64,000 bases of DNA from Corythucha ciliata (taxonomy: Eukaryota > Arthropoda > Insecta > Hemiptera > Tingidae), in contig CM075940.1 in the NCBI GenBank assembly GCA_038030265.1, forward strand, positions 11,904,001 through 11,968,000, in the 5' to 3' direction. The notes under the pieces were generated by a model that saw only the letters and a program-made list of their open reading frames with translations, ran no database searches and was not told where the DNA came from. Every line of letters starts with the position of its first letter. Position 1 is the stretch's first letter. Shown here in pieces: positions 1 through 12,200 of this stretch. The translations under genes and the position numbers were made by a program.

Positions 1-10
1 ATCTTCCGAT

Positions 11-105
11 GTCAGCTTTGGTGTGAAATCTTCAGTTCTAGAGGTTTCTATATCAACAAAGTGACGATTTTAGTTCAATAATAAAGATTTCACGCCAAAG
101 CTGAC
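11..105. other. Perfect-stem hairpin (22-bp arms, 51-nt loop)
   Basis: The arm at 11-32 is the reverse complement of the arm at 84-105 at 21 of 22 positions. The single difference would be a G-U wobble in RNA, so the transcript would form an unbroken 22-bp stem with a 51-nt loop. No gene overlaps it. It could be the end pair of a short inverted-repeat element or a precursor-miRNA-like hairpin. The sequence alone does not decide. Confidence 0.6.
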
Positions 106-205
106 GTGTTATATAAAAAAACAGAGAATGTACCATCCTTTTCTATGATTGATTTGTTTTAAACAAAATTTGCAATTTTGGACCTAAATACCTGCTTATT
201 CACCT

Positions 206-575
206 TTAATTACAACTTTTTGAGGTTAGAGCATGTTGGGGTTAGAGCATTTTATGGTGAGCAGTTTTTGGTTGGAGCATTTTGTGGTTAGAGCATTTTT
301 GGTTACAGATTTTTGTGGTTAGACCATTTCGTGGTTAGAGCTTCATGGTCAGTACATTTTGCGGTTACAGTTTTATCTTTTCGTTTGTGACATTTTGTGG
401 TTAGAAGACTTTGTAGTCAGAGCTTTTGTGGTTAGAGCATTTTGTGGTTTGATCTTTTTAGGGTTACAGCTTTTTGTGGTTCGAGCTTTTAGGGATTCAA
501 GGTTTTTTGTGCTTCAATCAATTTATTTGTGGTTAGAGTTTCTTGTTCTTGTGGTTAGATTTGTTTGAACTCAAG
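206..575. repeat. Degenerate GTGGTTAGAGC tandem array
   Basis: A loose tandem array with a core close to TTTGTGGTTAGAGCATT, at intervals of roughly 15-20 bp. The core resembles the 17-bp unit of the array at 1278-2947 (GTGGTTGGACC), so the two may share an origin. The 69-residue open frame across it is a by-product of the repeat. Confidence 0.75.
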
Positions 576-1277
576 CACGTCCTTCGCGACCCCCCCTGCC
601 CTGTAGACGACACCTCAAGTTTTGAGGGCTGAAATTTAAATTAAGTTTGTGTGGAGGACCTCACGATACTTCCATGTTCCCGTCGTTCGCTTACAACATG
701 CCTTTCACATGAAACAATTCCGACACGAGTGATTAATCATTAAAACTCACCCATCAAAATTAATTAATTTGCCCTAGCCTGTCCTGAAGTTCTGTTCTCA
801 TAAAAATGCCAAAGTTCTAAAATTTGCTGGAAAGAGCTCTATGTCTCTCAATATTCATCCCATGTCAACGATTGATGCAATAATAACACACAAAAAAATA
901 TGAACACACAAATTCTAACGACGTGACGAATAATGAATTTTGTAGCCTAATATAGTTCTCTTTAACGGTAACTATCAATTTGAAATATTCAACACGATCA
1001 ATGAATGAAATAATGGAAACAATTGGATCGATAAGACACTCGCTAATCATCTAGAGATGAAGACACAACATTTGAGTCATCACTCGTCCAGATCTGTCGA
1101 GAAAAAAGTGGACGACGGACGACAGACGCCATACTGAAAATCGAGATTTAGGCCTTTTCGGGGTCCAGGAACACGAATCTGGTGTCAGCTAATTTTTTTT
1201 TTTTGCCATTACCAAACTTCCTTCCCTACGGGAACATGGAAGTAAAAAAAGGGAAAGCTTTACTGGGAGCTCAACTG
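576..1277. other. Non-coding spacer
   Basis: I see no gene here. Positions about 652-688 carry a short dispersed repeat (GAGGACC.CACGATACTTCC followed by ATGTTCCCG) that recurs at about 28541-28578. Fragments with GGAACATGGAAGT sit near 1230. A 61-residue reverse-strand frame at 865-1050 shows no recognisable motif. Confidence 0.6.
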
Positions 1278-2947
1278 TGGTTGGAGATTTGTACTGGTTG
1301 GGTCTTCTTTGCGTTTGGAGCTTTTACTGTTGTTTGGAGCTTAGCTGTGGTTGGACCTTTGCAGTGGTTGGACCTTTGCTGTGGTTGGACCTTTGCAGGG
1401 GTTGGTCCTTTGCTGTGGTTGGACCTTTGCTGTGGTTGGACCTTTGCTGTGGTTGGACCTTTGCTGTGGTTGGACCTTTGCTGTGGTTGGACCTTTGCTG
1501 TGGTTGGACCTTTGCAGTGGTTGGACCTTTTCTGTGGTTGGATCTTTGCAGTGGTTGGACCTTTTCTGTGGTTGGATCTTTGCTGTGGTTGGACCTTTGC
1601 TGTGGTTGGACCTTTGCTGTGGTTGGACCTTTGCTGTGGTTGGACCTTTGCTATGGTTGGACCTTTGCTGTGGTTGGTCCTTTGCTGTGGTTGGACCTTT
1701 GCTGTGGTTGGATCTTTGCTGTGGTTGGACCTTTGCTGTGGTTGGACCTTTGCTGTGAGATGGATATAATGAATAATTCTGTCGCCGGTATGCCCTTCCA
1801 TCGTCATCCGGATAACATCAGTTTAATGAATTTATTAACCTTTGCTGTGGTTGGAGCTTTGCTATGGTTGGACCTTTTCTGTGGTTGGACCTTTGCTATG
1901 GTTGGTCCTTTGCTGTGGTTGGACCTTTGCTGTGGTTGGACCTTTGCTGTGGTTGGACCTTTGCTGTGGTTGGACCTTTGCTGTGGTTGGACCTTTGCTG
2001 TGGTTGGACCTTTGCTGTGGTTGGACCTTTGCTGTGGCTGGATCTTTGCTGTGGTTGGACCTTTGCTGTGGTTGGATCTTTGCTGTGGTTGGACTTTTGC
2101 TGTGGTTGGATCTTTACTGTGGTTGGACCTTTGCTGTGGTTGGATCCTAGCTGTGGTTGGACCTTTGCGGTGGTTGGACCTTTGCTGTGGTTGGACCTTT
2201 GCTGTGGTTGGACCTTTGCTGTGGTTGGACCTTTGCTGTGGTTGGACCTTTGCTGTGGTTGGACTTTTGCAGTGGTTGGACCTTTGCTGTGGTTGGACCT
2301 TTGCAGTGGTTGGACCTTTGCTGTGGTTGGACCTTTGCTGTGGTTGGACCTTTGCTGTGGTTGGACCTTTGCTGTGGTTGGACCTTTGCTGTGGTTGGAC
2401 CTTTGCTGTGGTTGGACCTTTGCTGTGGTTGGACCTTTGCTGTGGTTGGTCCTTTGCTGTGGTTGGACCTTTGCTGTGGTTGGATCTTTGCTGTGGTTGG
2501 ACCTTTGCTGTGGTTGGACCTTTGCTGTGGTTGGACCTTTGCTGTGGTTGGACCTTTGCTGTGGTTGGACCTTTGCTGTGGTTAGTCCTTTGCTGACCTT
2601 GCTGGTTGGATCTTTGCTGTGGTTGGACCTTTGCTGTGGTTGGACCTTTGCTGTGGCTGGATCTTTGCTGTGGTTGGACCTTTGCTGTGGTTGGATCTTT
2701 GCTGTGGTTGGACTTTTGCTGTGATTGGATCTTTGCTGTGGTTGGACCTTTGCTGTGGATGGACCTTTGCTGTGGTTGGACCTTTGCTATGGTTGGTCCT
2801 TTGCTGTGGTTGGACCTTTGCTGTGGTTGGACCTTTGCTGTGGTTGGACCTTTGCTATGGTTGGTCCTTTGCTGCGGTTGGACCTTTGCTGTGGTTGGAT
2901 CTTTGCTGTGGTTGGACCTTTGCTGTGGTTGGACCTTTGCTGTGAGA
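1278..2947. repeat. 17-bp minisatellite, about 90 copies
   Basis: The unit is TTTGCTGTGGTTGGACC, repeated almost cleanly from about 1340 to 1757 and again from about 1838 to 2947. Common variants are GGTCC for GGACC, GGATC, and CAGTGG for CTGTGG. Because 17 is not a multiple of three and the unit has no stop in any forward frame, all three forward frames stay open, giving a spurious 439-residue frame with a 17-residue period. The array is cut by a non-repeat module at 1753-1838 whose first part recurs at the 3' edge (2942-2990), so a larger block including that edge was probably duplicated. Confidence 0.95.
1753..1838 (+). repeat. Module shared with tRNA-like repeats
   Basis: This 86-bp interruption of the minisatellite has two halves. 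The first (GAGATGGATATAATGAATAA...) recurs at 2942-2990. The second, from TATGCCCTTCCATCGTC onward to TTTATTAA, matches the segment just 3' of both tRNA-like sequences (36496-36545 and the reverse strand near 25875-25920). Shared text is about 50 bp with few differences. Confidence 0.8.
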
Positions 2948-2999
2948 TGGATATAATGAATAATTCTGTCGCCGGTATGCCGCTGGTGGTTATACTGTA

Positions 3000-3348
3000 A
3001 TTAAAGCTTCGCTGATGTTGGACATGGAAGTAAAAAAGAAAAATTCCAAGTAAATTTATTGTTTTTTACAAAGACTTAGGAGCCTCTTGGAGATTTGCGC
3101 ACTAGGCCCCGATAGGTGTAGGTCCGCCAGTGACCCACGATACTCGGTCACATTCATTTCTAAATGTTGGCCATTTCTTCCAAAAAATCTTCCAACTGAG
3201 AGATTTTCAGGGTCATTTCTCTTTGAGTATTTCGATTTGAGCCAAAAGTATCCCTCTATCGAGATTTCAATCTGATCCCCCCCCCCCTAGGACAAATTCC
3301 TACCTACGCCACTGATTTATATCAAAATAATTGTCTATTGTTTGCCAG
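3000..3348. other. Spacer with two dispersed-repeat heads
   Basis: No exon is visible, although the upstream exons of the channel gene would be expected on this side. Around 3085-3130 is a reverse copy of the head GCACTGGCGAACCTACACC seen at about 51670. Around 3230-3315 is a reverse copy of the head GTGGCGTAGGT.GGAATTTG seen at 24722, including its 12-13 bp poly-C run. Confidence 0.6.
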
Positions 3349-5109
3349 TTGGTTTCCTGGTGGAGGGATCATTCCACTTGAGCCTCAATCCACGGTAGTC
3401 ACGTTCGAAGGGAGCATATACTACTTCAATACAATCGAAATGCCGGCGCACTGCGCTGCGAATATCGCTCTCTGGCCACACGACAGTCACGTGTGCACTT
3501 TTTCTCTATCGTCTAGATCGTACTACAGTGACACCGTCGAATTTCTAGCGTCCCACAAATGGGTGAGTATAGGTGAAATTGGACTCTCTCAGTTGACGGC
3601 GTTTTCAATTAAACGCCACCAATATATATTACTTATCGGCGGCGGCGGGGGGGTGTCTCTCCACTGTTTGGAATCTTTCGCCAATAATTTATTTTTATTT
3701 TTCAAAAACAAAACAAAATAACAGGCATCTTCTGACGCAAGGTGAAAAAAATAGGTGGGTAGTACGGGATACAGTTCATAATTGAGTTGAGCAGAAACGT
3801 TTGAAAGTCACTTCACCTGATGAACTTGCTAAGAAAATCGAAAGGTATAGGCAATAGTCCGCAAAACACTAACACAATAGTTAGTGTCATGCGGTTTATT
3901 GCCTAACAGCAGCTAAGAGATTGTGTCTTCACCGCGCTCACCTCCCAAACAATCTAAATTAACGAAATATGCCTTGGAAAATGAATGCATAAAAATGGCT
4001 TTGACGTTACTCAACTTCTTCAATTCAGATATTCCAGCTTTTTGACGATTTCTTTTAATAATTTGCTATTGTCGCGGGAAAAATCACGTTTTTATCTTGT
4101 TCCTTGGTAGTATAATCGAAGACTGAATATAGTTACCGGTGTACAGGCAAAAATTCACGTTTTAGAACCCTTTTGAGAGTTTATGAGTAACTCCGCCAAT
4201 TCAGAAACATACATTTAATAATGCCGTCAATATTATCTATTAATGAGTTAGTTCTCGGTGTCAGTTATTCCGCGTAGGCGTAGGTGATGAATATTTTGAA
4301 AACAATAAATGGGATGTCAAATCGGTGAATGCAAAAGTGACTGAAAAATATTTCGGAGCAAATCAAACGTACCGCTTCGCCTCAATAATTCTCACTATTG
4401 ACATCGGACGTCACTCGTCTACTCTTTTTTCAACAATCACTTCGCCAATCGTTGGTATGTTGATGAATGACTCCAATTGCGTTGAACTTTTTTCTCATTG
4501 ACGCCTTTTTGTGTGTGTGTAGTTCTAGTTGTAATGCTGCTTTCAACCTTCTGGATTGATCCAAATGAAATGTATCGCGCCGTTTTCTTGTTAATGTCAG
4601 CGGCGGGGCATTTCACGTACCTGCAGTATTTAGGGTCCAAAATACCGCCCAGTGGGAGTCAGCCGGTTGTAGTTGGCAAGTTTTTTTTTCAACGTTCAAT
4701 TTGTGTTTGTCACGCTCATCACGTTTTTTCTTCAGTGACATTTTTGCGAAACTCTTTGATTTTGAATTGGATTGCTTTCATCGTTCACCTGTCAAATAAA
4801 CGGAGGATACAAACTAAAAAGCAAGCCCCTGACTGGCTAACAAGTTTGTCTTCTTGGGTGTACTCCTCCAACGCCGGCAAATACTTATATTTGAACAACG
4901 TAAGTCATGGGCATTAGTGTTGAAAACTGAAGTTTAATTCAAAATAAATTCAGGATTTTGAAGAATTAAAAACTGACGATGAAATTAATTTAGTCGCCGA
5001 TCGCGCAAAAAACCTCGAATGGATACTATTAGCCACCCTGATCGACAGAGTGTGTTTTATAGTGTATCTCATGTCATACATCATAATGATAATCATTTAT
5101 GTCACGTAA
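3349..5109 (+). CDS. Cys-loop ligand-gated ion channel subunit (nicotinic-receptor type), 3' part
   Basis: Five exons, consistent in phase: 3349-3562, 4265-4454, 4523-4675, 4736-4899, 4954-5109 (stop TAA). The first carries the end of the extracellular domain with a canonical Cys-loop: two cysteines separated by 13 residues (HCAANIALWPHDSHVC). The next gives KWDVKSVN and then a stretch leading into M1. Exon 3 completes M1 and holds M2 and the M2-M3 linker (YLGSKIPPSGSQP). Exon 4 has M3 and a short, basic M3-M4 loop. Exon 5 has M4 and ends at IIYVT. There is no vicinal Cys pair where loop C should be (KYFGANQTYRF), so this would be a non-alpha type subunit. The third intron (4676-4735) uses a GC donor (G|GCAAGT). 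Signal peptide and N-terminal exons are not found and probably lie beyond the window start, past the satellite. A poly(A) signal AATAAA sits at 5386. The best family fit is arthropod nAChR-like. The ligand is unknown. Confidence 0.85.
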
Positions 5110-6203
5110 AAGCTATTACCACAAACTTAATTTAAAGTGTACACTTTGTATTCATCAGTGTGGAGAACTAACGACCTACAATAGTAATTAAAGCAGAAAA
5201 TAACTAGTCGAACATCGTTCAATGTATTCTGGAAGCTCCAACATCAGCGTCACGGCTCCCTTCCCAAGGTGTACGAACAATATCAGTGAAGGAAAATTTA
5301 GGAACGTAAAAAAAAAAAAAAATATGTTGATTTTTGTAATGAAGCGCGTACTTCATTCAGTTATGACCCTGTTCGTTGTATTTAAAATAAAGTTACAGTT
5401 TGTTATACATTCCATTCGTTAAAGAGTGATGACGCGCCAAATTCCACATTATCATATAAACGTAATAAGATTCCGATCTTTTCTCTCCTCAGTTAACTCC
5501 TGCCCTGATTATTTGGTGAGGTGACTACATCCATATAATCATGGAATAAACTAGAGAGACATATTCTTGGAATTAATCGCTTTTTTTGTGTATTTTTCCT
5601 TTTTTATAGTACAATGAGTATAAAAATGAGGCATTCCTGCCTTTCTTTTGCCTACACTGAAATTTCGGCCTAAAGTGTAGTTTCAGGCCTAACTACAAGG
5701 GACATGGGCCGAGTTCATAACAAAAAACAATAATAAAAAGCAACAATATAATAATAACAAGTATGAATTTACCTTATACGACCAATGTGATAATAAATGC
5801 TCTTAATATCGTTTACTTCCTCTATGTTTGTAAATAAATTAATACTGCAAATAAAAACAGACTAAATCTAAATTATAGGAATAACGCATAGTTGGTATTT
5901 TTAGAAAAATAAATATATAATAATACAAACGCTCAAGAAAAATTTATTCCAATACAATAAATACAAAAACGTACGAATAAGGGAATTATATTTCAGTTAT
6001 AATCAAAAGACAATACAGAAATAAAGGTGAACGGGAATAAAGAAACAAACTGGTGATGACGTAAAATTTTGGGGCCAAAATAAATTGAAAACGATCAGTC
6101 TTAGTCGGAATAGGGCGTCCGTATTACACTCTCGAATTTAATAATTATCCTGCAGGATTGACATCGATTAGACTGGAGGGGACAGCATCAAGATGAAAAC
6201 AAA
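5110..6203. other. Convergent 3' flanks
   Basis: AT-rich sequence between the stop of the channel gene (+) and the stop of the kinectin-like gene (-). It has a forward AATAAA at 5386-5391 and a reverse one (TTTATT at 5943-5948), which would put the two 3' ends tail to tail. No further coding exon is seen. Confidence 0.6.
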
Positions 6204-9200
6204 TTACTCACATTCTTTCTGTGTTTGCTTGAGGCGCTCCACTTCATCCTCCAGCTCGGAAACTTTAACTTTCCATTTCATTTGTTCTAGCCTCCACCGG
6301 CTCTCTTCGACTTCAATATCGTTTTGAAGACGATTCAATATACCCTCCTGTAATGGAATGTTCCGAGTTACCGAGAACGCGATAAATGCACTGAATCTCA
6401 CTTACTGTTTCGGTGATAATATTTCTATATCGTTTATTTAGGCTTAAAAGGTAAGCATTTTCAGCGCTCGGGGACAGTTTTTCTTTATCATTTTCTGACG
6501 AGGCGCAGGAAGTAAGAGTGACTCTGTCTTCAACGTAGTCCAACCATTCTTCAATGGATCCACACTAAAAACATGGGAACCGTTTTAAAAATCGTAAAAA
6601 AAAAAACGGAATGAGTCACTGACAAACCTTTTTCTTGTCATCAATTACAACTTCAGGACAAATATTAGTAATGAGATGATGTAGTCGACTTTTAATCTTG
6701 TTGTCGTTAAATGCATTATTGCTCTGAAAAAAGAATTTAACGTAACCGAGTAAGACAATTTCAGCGAAATAGGATGGGTGGAGACGAGATATTCAACACT
6801 AGAATACGTACACTATTGTTCTGCTCGCTTAACATTTTACTTTGGAGAGATTTTTCAGCATTTGCAAGGGCTTCGGCCACTTTCCAATTCTTATTTCTTA
6901 GCTCCTTGACAAAACAAATTTCAAGAAGGAGAGTAAGACACGACGGTTAAGGTTATAACTCCCCTCCCCCTCCCACCAACCATCAAAAAGAAACATCTAA
7001 AGACATTCTGTTGGCACTAGCTAGTTTAATGCTCCCTCCTCCACGAGCCAATCCATAGCACTTCCTCTCCTTCTTCTTTCCTTCGGGAACTAATACAACC
7101 TTTTATGCATTTTTTTTTTTTATTTCGGATGCATTTCGGGCACAAAACAGTAGCCCCTCTTCAGCACCGTGAACTGATCAAACAACAACAAGAAGGAGAG
7201 GAAGTGTACGGAGAAACAAGAAAAAGGAGTTGTGAATTCAATCCATTGCTTTGCTCGAGTTAATAGGATGGTCTACTACAACTTATGATGATGCACGTTC
7301 ACTTGACCCAACGCATAAAACCGCCCTATTCGTTTGTTCACCCAACATTTTCATTTGTTTAGCATTACGGAACGTGATTTTATATATGTATATGGGTGCG
7401 GCCAACTTCACGTGACCCAACCCCATGAACGGAATCGTTTGTCAAGTGTCATTTATAGTCTTAATATAGTTTTTTTACGTATGCTATTTCCCAACTTCCC
7501 ATTACATCGCTAACTCTACTATTTCCGCCCATCACTCCATGAGGAATACTAATGTGAAATGTAATTATGGGGGGGGGGGTGTATGACTCTAATTAGAGCA
7601 TAACGTTCCTGCGCCCCCTGCAACACTCACATTAATAGTATAGTAATATGTAACCTATTCAAGTGTAAAATAAAGGCGTGCACATATAACTAACTATACA
7701 ATTCATAATTGAAGAGTTCACTTACGTTGTTTCTGATTCGGGTCTGCTCCAATTCATTCCTAAGAGATACCATCTCTTTCTCTGTATCGTCCAAAGTCGA
7801 TTTGAGTTGCATCAGCGCGTCGTTTCCGTTCTCAACGCTGTGTTTCGCCTTCAAGGACGCTAATTCCGCTTTGAGAGCCACCACTTCTTTTTCTTTCGCA
7901 ACTAATTGGTCCACCGCCACGCTCTCTTTCTCATTCTTGATGAGTTCGGCATTTTTCAAACGGAGAGCCGATATTTCCGAGTTGGCGGCGTCAAGAAGCA
8001 ACTGTTTCTTCTGGACCTCGTTTTTACTAGTTAGCTGAACGCTGTTTAATTCTTCGATTTGTTTGTTTTTTGCGTCGATTTCGCTTTTAAGAGTCTTCAA
8101 TAAATTTTCGTTCTCTTCAAGGCTGTTGAAATTCATTCAATATCAACAATGCAAACAAGGATAAAAACAACAAAAACCTTACCGAGCATCATGTTCTAAC
8201 AAGTCTTGTTTTTTGTTACACGAGTAGCCGTTTTCCCAAGTTTCTGATAATTTCTTGTTCAAAGTTTCATTCCGCTCTTTCTCACTCTTGACTTCATCAA
8301 CAAGCGTATTGTACTGTTTAAACAAGAACACAATTAATAGGCAAGAACAACATAATCAAGCCATTCAGACCATTACTTGATTTAAATATTTTGAATACTG
8401 CTCATTTTGTTCGCGCAATGTTTGGTTTTCTACTTTCACATTGTTTAAATTACTGCTTAAATTATCGTAATCGATTCTAATTTCCCCAAGGGCTCTTTCT
8501 AACGCCACCATCTGTAAAGGGAAACATATTTTTTTTAAATCCGTTTGCACACTGACCTTTTTCAACGCATAAAATCTTACTTCATTCCTCAGCCTGGTGT
8601 TTTCAAACTGTGATGAAGATATTACTCGTTGATGCTCTGCATTAACTTCTTGAAATCGCTGAATCACAATAGAATTATTTTTTTAAAATGACCACCACAA
8701 TAAAAACCCCATTCAACTAACCACATCTTGGATGGCCAAATTTTTCTGGAGTATGGCCAACTCTTCTCGAAGAGTAGTGTTAATGCCTTGCAGCTCTTGA
8801 TGTTGTGCAGCAAGCTGTCCTACGGCCTGAAACGATGAAATATGGTTTTAAAAAAGGCATATCTCAATACTGTGTAGAAAACTCAATTACATCGTGACAC
8901 TGGTCGCTGGTTATTTGTTGCTCCTCTTTAATTTTCATGACAACCAGCTGCTCTTCACGAAGTTGTTTCTGGAGCTAAAAACATCTGTCAGTGAAATATC
9001 ACTGAAAAACAACAACTAATCACGCACCTGTTCGATTTGCTTCGCAAGAGTTTGATTTTCCTCCGTCTCTTTCTGGAGTTTACTCGATAATGTTTTCCTT
9101 TCATTCTGTAAAGCGAGCATGTTCTCTTCGTACTGACGAGCAGATGCTTTCTCCTTATTCAGTTCATTGCGCAGCTCTTTCAATTTAGCTTGAATACCTA

Positions 9201-12200
9201 GAGCCGCCTGTTTTTCCTCTTGCAATAGTTTTTCTGTCTCAGACAGTTGCTTTTGAAGTTTTGCTTGAGGATCTTGTTTTCCCTACACGACGACGAGAGT
9301 TATTGTAACTAAAATAAATATCAAGGAATTAATTATTTTGTTACCTTCGACCATTCAGAGACATCGCTTTGCTGCTTATTTAGGAGAGAATCAATAAGAT
9401 ACTGGATTTCTGATCGGGAGAGTTCAGCCTTATCCACTAACGAAACCAGCAAGTTAATGTTGACTGATTCCTTGTCAGAACCTGGACAAAATTAAATTTT
9501 GTTCATTATCCTGGCTGAAAAATTAACAAAATAATAATGAACATACTCAATTGTTGAAGCACAGTAATGCCAGTTTTCTTTTTCTTGGGTTTTGCCTGAC
9601 TTTTCGGAATCGCTTCGACGATTTGAACAGGAGCAGGCTTCTCCAGGGTAATAGGAACGGCTTCAGCAGACTTCATCTCAGCGCCAGATTTCACTTCATT
9701 AGTAGTGACCTGGGCCTTTTGATCGCTGGCTTTCTTTTCATTTTTCTTTTCCTTGTTGTTTTTACTCTGGGGAGCGGCAGGATTCACTTTGGACTTGGCC
9801 GGCTGAGGATTTGCTGACGCTACACCTCCATCGACCACACTGGTAGTCTGAGTGACGTCCGTTTTAGACGAGACACCGTCCAATTTGTGCTTCTTCGTCC
9901 CAGACGTCGCCGGCGTCGTTGTTTTATCCGGTTTGGGCTCTGGAATGACTTCTTTTTGAGCGACTTGTTCGGTTTTGACTGACAGTTTTTTGATGGGAGC
10001 CTGCGGGATTGGAGGCCGAGGTGCTTCATCGGACTCTGTCAGTGTCTGGAAACATGTCAAGTATGTTATTTGTCGATTTTGACACGTGGTTGACGGTTTC
10101 TGGGAGAAAACATTAATTCTTGAAGCCTGAAAGTAAGATGATGATAGAATCGAAATAATGGTCGTAATTGAAATAACTCAAGAATAATCGCTGGTGAAGG
10201 GTGGTTACTGCTTTCACACGAATATGGACGCGCTAGGGTACGAGGACGCCACGGGGAAGTGCGACTTTCGGGTGCGCCGTCTACGAACAACCGCTCAATG
10301 AAAGAGTCAAGGTTTCACAGCGAACGGCCCCGGAGAACCAGCGATCTACAGCCGGACGACGAACAGAGGACAAAAGAGAAAAGACCAAGACTTGTGGAGC
10401 CAGCAAGTAACGAGAGAATGGATTCTACAATTATTAGAGGGAAGGCAGGGGCGGCGTGCAGCTGCAACGCCCTCAGTCCCCATTTGGCCCTCACGGTTCT
10501 CTTCAGCCCTAGTCACCTAGTGTAGCCTGGAACTCTCTGTCTAGGTTTTCGGGGCAACCCCAGCGTGCCTGGGTTTGAATCCCGCTCAGTTGCTCGCCGC
10601 GAGGTAGGAGTGAGTGGGACAGACCACCCCAGGCCCCCGAAAAGCAAGAAGATGGAAAAATGAGGATTTTCAGGTTTCATTCTCTTGGATGTTGGATCGT
10701 GATTCAGAGATTCGGTTTTCGGACAGTGATTTGGTAAGTTTCGACTGTTTTCATTCCATCCGACGAGGAAAATAGAACGAATTTGCAGGTCCCCAGCAGT
10801 TTTTGTCGCTAAATATTCGATTTGTGTACTTCCGGGAACAATCTGTGCAGTGTGGTTACAGCTGAGGTGCTCCCAGAGCTATAATTATCACCGAAATTGG
10901 AAGTTTCCTGGCCGAATATTTGGAAATTGCAAATTTCAGGTCTTTACTAACTCGAAATTTGAATTTTCTGACATTTATTTTCGTGAAGTTTGAGTTTCGG
11001 AACTAATTTCATACCAGGTTTGGTCCAGCGAAGTACTTTTAACAAGTTCAGAACTTGTTCGGAACATTAATATTTTGTTCAGAACAAATTGCGATTAAAT
11101 TTCACCAAGGTCTTGTTAGAACGCACCGAAGAGCAACGAGATCTTCTGTGAATGTGTCATATGGTTATCCCATAGAAGGGTTAAATACTTTTGTTTTCCG
11201 GCCTGGCCTCTACTTATTACTGTCAGACTACGAATTCACAAAATACGTGTGCGGGATCCAACATTTTCACTCGAAATTAAAAATAAAGTCGAATAACTTC
11301 AGTTTATCGCTTAGCAACCGAACCTACATTCCAATTTTTTAAGCTGCCTTTGCATTTTTAGCTCTCGAGAGTACTCTCCGCGAAATTGTAAGTTTCCTGG
11401 CTGAATATTCGGGAAATTGCAATTTTTGGCTTCTTTGCGGTTCCATCCAATTTTAAATTTTTGCCATTTTTGCCTCACCCGCCGTATCTACCGAGGGCTT
11501 AAATGGGCAATTTTCACGTTCAATTTTACCACCCCAGCCAATAACGCCTCCTTCAGGTATAAGAGCTTTGCCGTTGGTTTGGGACGATTTTTCTCGACTC
11601 CAGAAAGCAACCTTTCGAGGTCCGTGTGCGCAGTTCTTTTCTGTGAGCAAGCTTATATGGGCAAGTCTACGTCTGAAATTGATTTTTAAAAAAAAAACTC
11701 TATTTCCCAGTTTCTGTACGTCCTTAGGAGGCTAAAAATGAGAACACACGCACATTTGCTGTTCTAGGGGCAATTACGCGGCCAAAACTTTGAAAAACCC
11801 TAATATTCTTGGCTAAAATTACGAAAAAACTCCCATTTGTGGCTACAATTCCTGGTTGTCCATACACCTTTCTGGCCAAAGAGGAAAAACGCTTATGTGA
11901 AGTTTTACGGGCAAATACACAATGGGCGTTCAAAAAATCGCGCACCGGCCGAGGAGCATGCTTAATGCGGCCACGAAGTGCAGAGCTCGAGCAGCGTGTG
12001 TCGCATGAAATGGGGGAGAAAAAATTATATATTTGTTTTCTTCCTCTTCATCTCCTTCTGGTTTGATTTATCTTATCCCCCTCCCTCGCTCGCTTGATAA
12101 AATTTCTCAAATTCTGCCGCCCCGGGCTATAGCCCCGGTAGTCCCCCTCCATGATCCGGCCCTGGGTGTTACTCGTAACAGAACATTGTGAGAGGGCGGA

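Noticed and set aside
1277..2596. 439-codon forward frame with a regular hydrophobic repeat, and similar frames in the other phases
   Set aside because: It is the translation of a 17-bp tandem repeat that is open in all three forward frames and in part on the reverse strand. No start context, splice sites or unique sequence support a gene.
7021..7300. Extra exon in the long intron between 6904 and 7726 of the kinectin-like gene
   Set aside because: No frame joins in phase with coiled-coil coding, and the flanking exons already join in phase zero.
10259..10525. 88-codon arginine-rich forward frame
   Set aside because: It overlaps an equally long reverse frame, sits in a large intron, and shows no motif or exon signals that I could support.
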